Positions 56,985 through 61,751 of a DNA stretch of 61,751 nucleotides are shown here, in pieces (the first letter of the stretch is position 1; the number at the start of each line of letters is the position of its first letter). The position numbers and the translations under genes were made by a program. The stretch covers positions 1-61,751 of the forward strand of contig CAIQEU010000032.1 of assembly GCA_903870905.1 (NCBI GenBank), written 5' to 3'. The stretch comes from an uncultured Actinomycetes bacterium (GTDB lineage Bacteria; Actinomycetota; Acidimicrobiia; Acidimicrobiales; RAAP-2). Under the pieces are notes generated by a model. It was not told the DNA's origin, did not search any database, and saw nothing but the letters and a program-made list of their open reading frames with translations.

Positions 56985-57598
56985 GCCGACCGAGCGCTGA
57001 AGCCGCCGAAATGGAGTCGAGACGATCGGGGAACTGTTCGATCGAGCGACGCTGAGCGGTGGTCGCCACCGTCGGGGTGGCCGAGGAGCACGGTGGCGAA
57101 GAGCTCCCAGGTTGGCGGAATGGCGAAGGCCTCCTTGATGGCATCCACGCCACGGAACGCGCCGAGGAACGCTGCGCCGAGGTCGTGGGCTGCAGCACCG
57201 AGGAGGAGTCCCATGGCAACGAAGGCTGCGTCGCCGAACCAGTAGGGAACTGGCCACACCTCGACACCTTCGCCCAATCCCGAGTTCGCCTTGTCCGAGG
57301 CGGCGTAGCGCTCGACGTAGGCAGCCGGCTCGCACAGGACGAGCACGATGACCGGAGCTCGCCGCAGCCCCGCGAAACGGGCACTGCGCGCTCGCCACGC
57401 CGCATCGGTCGACGCCTCCCAGTAGGCCGCTCGGTCAGGGTCATCGGTCAGGACGACGAGTGCGGTGCCTTGAGTGTTGCCGGCCGTTGGCGCCCGCAGG
57501 GCGTCGTCACACAGTTCTGTGAGCAACGCGTCGTCGATGGGGCGATCAGCGAAGCTCCGAGTCATCGACCGTCGAGCGAGGAGTTGATGGAGGTCCAC
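56981..57598 (-). CDS. Nitroreductase-family FMN protein
   Basis: A 205-residue nitroreductase-fold protein. The N-terminal RRSMTRSF with basic residues contacts FMN, and ALRAPTAGNTQG is the second FMN loop; the C-terminal helix region with GHPDGGD fits. Members reduce nitro compounds, flavins or quinones, or act as F420-independent oxidoreductases; the substrate is unknown. It starts at GTG 57598. It diverges from the rhodanese-ThiF gene. Confidence 0.87.
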   Translation of the reverse strand: MDLHQLLARRSMTRSFADRPIDDALLTELCDDALRAPTAGNTQGTALVVLTDDPDRAAYWEASTDAAWRARSARFAGLRRAPVIVLVLCEPAAYVERYAASDKANSGLGEGVEVWPVPYWFGDAAFVAMGLLLGAAAHDLGAAFLGAFRGVDAIKEAFAIPPTWELFATVLLGHPDGGDHRSASLDRTVPRSSRLHFGGFSARSA

Positions 57599-57672
57599 TG
57601 GTGCAGTTTGGCGCGATTTGGAATGTTGACCTAACTGGTAGGGTTTTCACCACCACCGAGTGAGGAGCTCAG

Positions 57673-58830
57673 ATGTCTACTCCCCGTGAACTACTGAACG
57701 CAGCGAAAGCAGAGATCGTCGAAGCCGAAGGTGCCGCCGTTGCGCCCCTCGTCGGAACGGTCACGTTCCTCGACGTCCGTGAGCCCGACGAGTACGAGCA
57801 AGGTGCGGTTCCTGGCGCCGTGCACCTTCCCCGAGGCCACCTCGAATTCCAGGTTGAAGGCAAGATCCCGAACAAGACCGCGCCGATCGTGGTCTACTGC
57901 GCTGGTGGCGTTCGTTCAGCCTTCGCGGCCAAGACGCTCCAAGACCTCGGCTACACCGACGTCACCTCCGTCATCGGTGGCTTCAACAAGTGGAAGGACG
58001 ATGGGCTCCCCTGGACGACGCCGCGAACCCTGACCCCGGCCCAGCGCAACCGCTACCAGCGCCACCTCTTGCTCCCTGAAGTGGGGGAGAAGGGTCAGCA
58101 GAAGCTGCTCGACGCCAAGGTGCTCATGCTCGGCGCTGGTGGCCTCGGGTCACCGTCTGCCCTCTACTTGGCAGCTGCTGGCGTGGGCAACATCGGCATC
58201 ATCGACATGGACGTCGTCGACGAGTCCAACCTGCAGCGCCAAATCCTGCACAACCTCGACCGGGTGGGTATGCGGAAGGTGGAGTCCGCCAAGGTGGCGC
58301 TCACCTCCATCAACCCCGACCTGACCGTCACCACCTACGACACTCGTCTCGGTGCGGACAACATCTTGGACATCATCGATGGCTACGACGTCATCGTCGA
58401 CGGGACCGACAACTTCCCGACCCGCTACCTCGTGAACGACGCCACCTTGCTCAAGAAGATCCCCGTAGTCCATGGTTCGATCTTCCGGTTCGAGGGCCAG
58501 GTGACGGTCTTCGATCCCTACAACGGTCCCTGCTACCGCTGCCTCATCCCTGAGCCACCTCCGGCCGAGCTGGCGCCGAGTTGCGCAGAAGCCGGAGTGC
58601 TCGGCGTGCTCCCGGGCATCGTGGGCTCCATCCAGGCCCTCGAGGCCATCAAGATGATCCTCGGTCTCGGCGAACCCCTCGTCGGTCGTCTCTTGGCATT
58701 CGATGCCTTGGAGGAGTCCTTCCGCTCCTTCAAGGTCCGACGCGACCCGGACTGCCCAGCCTGTGGGCCCAACGCCGGTCCGATCGTGATCGCCGAGTAC
58801 GACGACCTCTGTATGCCACACGCTGGCTGA
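57673..58830 (+). CDS. Rhodanese-ThiF fusion (MoeZ/MoeB-like), rhodanese first
   Basis: A 385-residue two-domain sulfur-transfer protein. Residues ~15-115 are a rhodanese domain with active Cys76 (VVYCAGGVRSA). Residues ~120-385 are a ThiF/E1-like adenylyltransferase: ATP loop GAGGLGSP, NLQRQ, the DGTDNF segment, the conserved Cys in PSCAEAGVLG and a Zn site (CYRC and CPAC). Such proteins adenylate and thiocarboxylate small sulfur carriers (ThiS, MoaD, CysO). Classical MoeZ has ThiF first and rhodanese last; here the order is reversed. ATG follows GAGGAG. No carrier protein is adjacent. Confidence 0.9.
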   Translation: MSTPRELLNAAKAEIVEAEGAAVAPLVGTVTFLDVREPDEYEQGAVPGAVHLPRGHLEFQVEGKIPNKTAPIVVYCAGGVRSAFAAKTLQDLGYTDVTSVIGGFNKWKDDGLPWTTPRTLTPAQRNRYQRHLLLPEVGEKGQQKLLDAKVLMLGAGGLGSPSALYLAAAGVGNIGIIDMDVVDESNLQRQILHNLDRVGMRKVESAKVALTSINPDLTVTTYDTRLGADNILDIIDGYDVIVDGTDNFPTRYLVNDATLLKKIPVVHGSIFRFEGQVTVFDPYNGPCYRCLIPEPPPAELAPSCAEAGVLGVLPGIVGSIQALEAIKMILGLGEPLVGRLLAFDALEESFRSFKVRRDPDCPACGPNAGPIVIAEYDDLCMPHAG

Positions 58831-58855
58831 GCGTCGTTCCTTGACTGCAGTGCCT

Positions 58856-58887
58856 TCGTGGCGACGCTTCCTCGAGCGTCGCCACGA
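58856..58887 (+). terminator. Hairpin terminator after the rhodanese-ThiF gene
   Basis: A perfect 13-bp stem (58856-58868 with 58875-58887) with a 6-base loop lies 26 bases after the stop. There is no T tract. Confidence 0.7.
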
Positions 58888-58920
58888 TCGCTGTGCGGGG
58901 ACCGTGGAGGTCGCAGTACC

Positions 58921-60633
58921 GTGACCGCCGTGTCCGAGCAACGCCTGACGCCGACGACCGATGGGGTTCGCAGCGCTGAGCGACTCCGCACTGCAGTTGC
59001 GCACGTGGCCGTGTGGCTCATCGGGGCGTCGGTGTTCTTCTCGCAGGTCTTGGCATCGGGGTTCACCCGCCTCGTCGGGGATCAAGGTGACGCCCGATTG
59101 ACGGTCTACCTCGACGAGTGGTGGTTCTCCGTCCTGCACGGTCGTGGACCGTGGCGCACGCCCCCGTTCTTCACCCCGGTGTCGAATACCCTCGGCCTCA
59201 CTGATACCTATCTCATCGATCAGGTGGCCTACGCACCGCTCCGACTCCTCGGTGCTGATCCCTTCCTCGCCTACCAAGTGACCGCCATTGCCCTCACCGC
59301 TGTTGGATTCGCTGGGTGGTCGCTCATGGTGCAGCGGTTGTTCGACGTCCGGCTCCCGGTCCGGCTGCTCTCATCGACGCTGTTCGCCTTCAGCGGTGGA
59401 CTCGCGCTCCACGGTGAGCACCCCCAGCTCTTCGGTATCGAGGTCATCCCGTGGATCGTGGTCGCCCTGTGCGCCTCGTGGGCTGCACCGACCAAGAAGG
59501 GGCAGTTCGCCCTCGGGGGAGCAGCGGGACTGCTCGCTTTGGTCGAGGCTGCCAGCACCTTCTACGTCTGGTACTTCGCGGTGCTCGCTGCCGTGGCGTT
59601 CGCCCTACTCCGGGTGGCACTCGACCCACGAGGTGTGTGGGCTGCGGCGCGTCTCCGCCTGTTGAGCGTGCCGATGGCGGCTCTAGGCGCGGTTGTCGGT
59701 ACCGTGCTCGGAGGAGCGCTCTTCGCCTCCATCTACCTCCCGACCTTCCGAGCTGTGGGTGGGTACTCGCGAGCCATGGTGCTGTCGTACGCACCGACCC
59801 CCGTCGACCTCGTGAACCTCAGCTCGACCGACCTCCTCTGGGGCAAGGTGTCGACGTGGGTCGCTGGTGCTGCGGCGTCCAATGGTGGCGAGGTCTCCTA
59901 CGGATCGAGCCCCATCCTGCTCGCTGTCACCGTGGCACTGATCGCCCTCGTGTGGCTGGCGCGGCGATCGGTGCGGGAGGTGGCAACCCCGCTCTGCCTC
60001 CTCGCTGTCTCCCTCGGTGGCGCGGTCGTCGCCGTGCGGTTCGGAACCTTCTTTGCCTGGGACCTCGTTCGGTGGCTGCCGGGAGCGAGTGCGATTCGAG
60101 CGGTTGGGCGCACAGGCCTGGTGGCCAACGCCGTCCTCCTCCTCGCCTGCTGCGCTGCGTGTGCACCGAACCGGTGGTCGTGGTTGACCATGCCCCGCCG
60201 CCGACCGCTCATCGCCTGCGCCGTGGCGATCTGCACGCTGTTAGTCATGGAACAGATCCACACCAGCGAGCCGGTGTACCTCTCGCGACCGACTGAGCTG
60301 TCCGTCCTGGCCGCGGTCCCGCAGGCTCCACCAACTTGTCGCTACTTCGCCCTGGAGTCGTTCGGCCAAACGAAGCGCTTAGTCGACGTCCAGACCGAAG
60401 CCATGATGCTCTCGCTCAGACTCGGGCTCCCGACGGTGAACGGCTACTCCGGGTCGTTCCCAAAGGGGTGGAACCTCTTCGTCACGACGTCGCCGTCGTA
60501 TCGCCACGCCATCGCGACGTGGGCAGCGGCCCGACACCTCAAGGGGCAAGGGTGTATCTACAACGCCACCACCACGCAGTGGTCAGCCCTCGTGCCCATC
60601 CGTCGACTCAACTGGCCCTTCTTCGGCGTCTGA
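58921..60633 (+). CDS. Polytopic membrane protein, GT-C glycosyltransferase-like
   Basis: A 570-residue protein with about ten membrane segments. The first extracytoplasmic loop carries GDQGDARL, the acidic motif position of GT-C enzymes that take sugars from polyprenyl-phosphate donors; the last ~130 residues are a soluble extracytoplasmic domain. The architecture is like that of 18901-20475. GTG 58921 follows GGAGG by 10 bases; upstream in-frame codons belong to the terminator hairpin. Its last 51 bases overlap the convergent glycosyltransferase gene. Substrate unknown. Confidence 0.68.
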   Translation: MTAVSEQRLTPTTDGVRSAERLRTAVAHVAVWLIGASVFFSQVLASGFTRLVGDQGDARLTVYLDEWWFSVLHGRGPWRTPPFFTPVSNTLGLTDTYLIDQVAYAPLRLLGADPFLAYQVTAIALTAVGFAGWSLMVQRLFDVRLPVRLLSSTLFAFSGGLALHGEHPQLFGIEVIPWIVVALCASWAAPTKKGQFALGGAAGLLALVEAASTFYVWYFAVLAAVAFALLRVALDPRGVWAAARLRLLSVPMAALGAVVGTVLGGALFASIYLPTFRAVGGYSRAMVLSYAPTPVDLVNLSSTDLLWGKVSTWVAGAAASNGGEVSYGSSPILLAVTVALIALVWLARRSVREVATPLCLLAVSLGGAVVAVRFGTFFAWDLVRWLPGASAIRAVGRTGLVANAVLLLACCAACAPNRWSWLTMPRRRPLIACAVAICTLLVMEQIHTSEPVYLSRPTELSVLAAVPQAPPTCRYFALESFGQTKRLVDVQTEAMMLSLRLGLPTVNGYSGSFPKGWNLFVTTSPSYRHAIATWAAARHLKGQGCIYNATTTQWSALVPIRRLNWPFFGV

Positions 60634-61751
60634 GTCTTGCGCCACTCGGCTTCGGTTCTTGGCGTCCATGATCTCCCAGAGGCGCTTCACCATCTCGCCG
60701 CCTGTGCGCTGCTGATCGAAGCGGTAGTCCACTGTCCGCTTCCCTGCCGCCCCCATTGCTGCTCGCAGTGCATGGTCGCTGGCGAGGAGGCGCATCCACT
60801 CCGCAGCCTGGTTGAGGTCTGGGTCGGCCCAGAGGAGGCCATTCGTGTAGATCGTCAAGAGCTCCGGGTTGTAGAAGACATCTTCTCGGGTGATCTCTCG
60901 GACCGTGAACCCAACGAGGCAGGCAGAGGCGTGGTCGAGGAACACTCGGTTGCCGGAGAACCCCGTGGCGATGACGGGGATGCCGAGGCTCATGGCCTCT
61001 GCCATTCCGAGGCCGAGCCCCTCGGCTCGGTGGAGTGAGACGTAGACGTCTGCTGCTGCCATCAAGTTGGTGAACTCTTGGTCGGAGTAGGTGGCGTCAA
61101 CGAGGATGCCACCGACGCTCTCGACAACCGGCTCGAACCAATCCCGGTACGCACCGATGACGTCGAGGCTGTGGGTCTTGATGATGAGCTGGGCGTCGTC
61201 CGTTCGCCCTCCGAATGCCCGACGGAAGGCTTCAACCACGCCATCGGGGTTCTTCCGGGCGGGGACAGACCTGGCGTCGAAGGTGCACAGAAAAGTCGGG
61301 CGATCCTCGCTCAGGCCGAGGTCACTGAGGACCTCAGCACGAGAACGATTCGGGCTGAAGGGTCGAAGCGATTGCTGGAAGACCTGAACCGGTGCGTCCG
61401 TCGCCCCGAAGAGTGCGGAGCGAATGGTGGGACTCGCGACCCAGAGCTCATCGACTCGCCGTGCTTGAGCGGCGAGATGATCTGGCATCGACGGTGTCTC
61501 CCACCACCAGGTACCAATGTTGTAGCGGTCGGCATCTCGCGGATGGAAGTCCTCGTCGTCAATGAGGTGGAACTCGACGGTGTTCTGCGTCCAGATGTGG
61601 AGGTAGGAATCTGAGGAGCGTTCGAGATCGTGGAAGTCTTCGTCGAGGAGGTCGGGAGCGAGTGGAGTCACCCCGCCGAAATCGTCCAACGTGACCGTCA
61701 CCCCTGCGGCGAGCAGGTCGGCGACCACTCGTCGGCTCGCGGCACTCAGGC
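60583..61751 (-). CDS. Glycosyltransferase family 4 protein (5' partial)
   Basis: A glycosyltransferase of the GT-B, GT4 type; the reading frame stays open to the window edge (LSAASRR before the first possible GTG at 61728), so the start lies outside. Visible: an acceptor-side N-terminal domain (WTQNTVEF, GTWWWETPSMP), the linker with FDARSVPARKNPDGVVEAF, and a donor domain with the EGLGLGMAEAMSLG element where GT4 enzymes keep the nucleotide-sugar E-x7-E motif, both Glu present. It lies next to a GT-C-like membrane protein, consistent with envelope glycan assembly. Confidence 0.85.
   Translation of the reverse strand, partial: LSAASRRVVADLLAAGVTVTLDDFGGVTPLAPDLLDEDFHDLERSSDSYLHIWTQNTVEFHLIDDEDFHPRDADRYNIGTWWWETPSMPDHLAAQARRVDELWVASPTIRSALFGATDAPVQVFQQSLRPFSPNRSRAEVLSDLGLSEDRPTFLCTFDARSVPARKNPDGVVEAFRRAFGGRTDDAQLIIKTHSLDVIGAYRDWFEPVVESVGGILVDATYSDQEFTNLMAAADVYVSLHRAEGLGLGMAEAMSLGIPVIATGFSGNRVFLDHASACLVGFTVREITREDVFYNPELLTIYTNGLLWADPDLNQAAEWMRLLASDHALRAAMGAAGKRTVDYRFDQQRTGGEMVKRLWEIMDAKNRSRVAQDSDAEEGPVESTDGHEG

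Overview
This window is a high-GC, densely packed bacterial chromosome segment with about 54 protein genes, no rRNA or tRNA that I can find, no CRISPR array and no mobile element. Several things point to an actinobacterium, probably class Acidimicrobiia: PduO-type cobalamin adenosyltransferase, SufU-type Fe-S assembly, many GTG starts, fatty-acid/steroid-type degradation genes, Thr-Ser-Pro-rich wall linkers (TTTTSTTTTTLP) and very large secreted repeat proteins. The class assignment is inference. No gene-free stretch exceeds 300 bases; the longest is 253 bases (20476-20728), in which I see nothing.

Layout. 1-5.9 kb: 3' end of a giant secreted protein with 22 complete InlB/Listeria-Bacteroides-type repeats and an OmpA-like C-terminus. 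6-17 kb: lipid and steroid-like catabolism (two SDRs, thiolase, enoyl-CoA hydratase, hotdog thioesterase, acyl-CoA synthetase) mixed with two paralogous secreted propeller-like proteins; a KstR-type palindrome lies in the divergent region at 15.8 kb. 16.8-20.5 kb: envelope genes (Lgt-like protein, NlpC/P60 hydrolase, GT-C-like membrane protein). 20.7-24 kb: methylsuccinyl-CoA dehydrogenase and mesaconyl-CoA hydratase candidates, then mutY. 24.9-29.4 kb: epoxide-hydrolase-like protein, flavin reductase, RodZ-C-like membrane protein, oligopeptidase B. 29.5-39.2 kb: a split suf locus: sufB; then mcl1-mcl2 (malyl-CoA lyase and thioesterase); a small Cys protein; a crotonase; sufD-Rieske-sufC; and, convergent with these, a second sufC with sufS-sufU. 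39.2-47.1 kb: MBL hydrolase, acyl-CoA dehydrogenase, thiE, then a rightward run of Rrf2 regulator, RNase HI, lipoamide dehydrogenase, a fused LipB-LipA enzyme, FAH-family enzyme and a Cys/His-rich protein. 47.2-51.3 kb: a second giant secreted protein and small proteins. 51.4-58.8 kb: metH, cobalamin adenosyltransferase, leucyl aminopeptidase, nitroreductase, rhodanese-ThiF protein. 58.9-61.75 kb: GT-C-like membrane protein and a glycosyltransferase cut by the window end.

How the genes fit together. Four enzymes match the later steps of the ethylmalonyl-CoA pathway (Mcd, Mch, Mcl1, Mcl2), which would supply glyoxylate and propionyl-CoA during growth on acetyl-CoA units from the nearby beta-oxidation-type genes. 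The cobalamin adenosyltransferase could supply cofactor for that pathway's mutases, which are not in the window. The Suf proteins would build Fe-S clusters for clients such as the LipA half of the LipB-LipA fusion, MutY and the Rieske protein. The main candidates for new biology are the LipB-LipA fusion, the split suf locus with two SufC ATPases, the 157-residue alternating repeat of the first surface protein, and the OmpA-like end shared by the two giant surface proteins.
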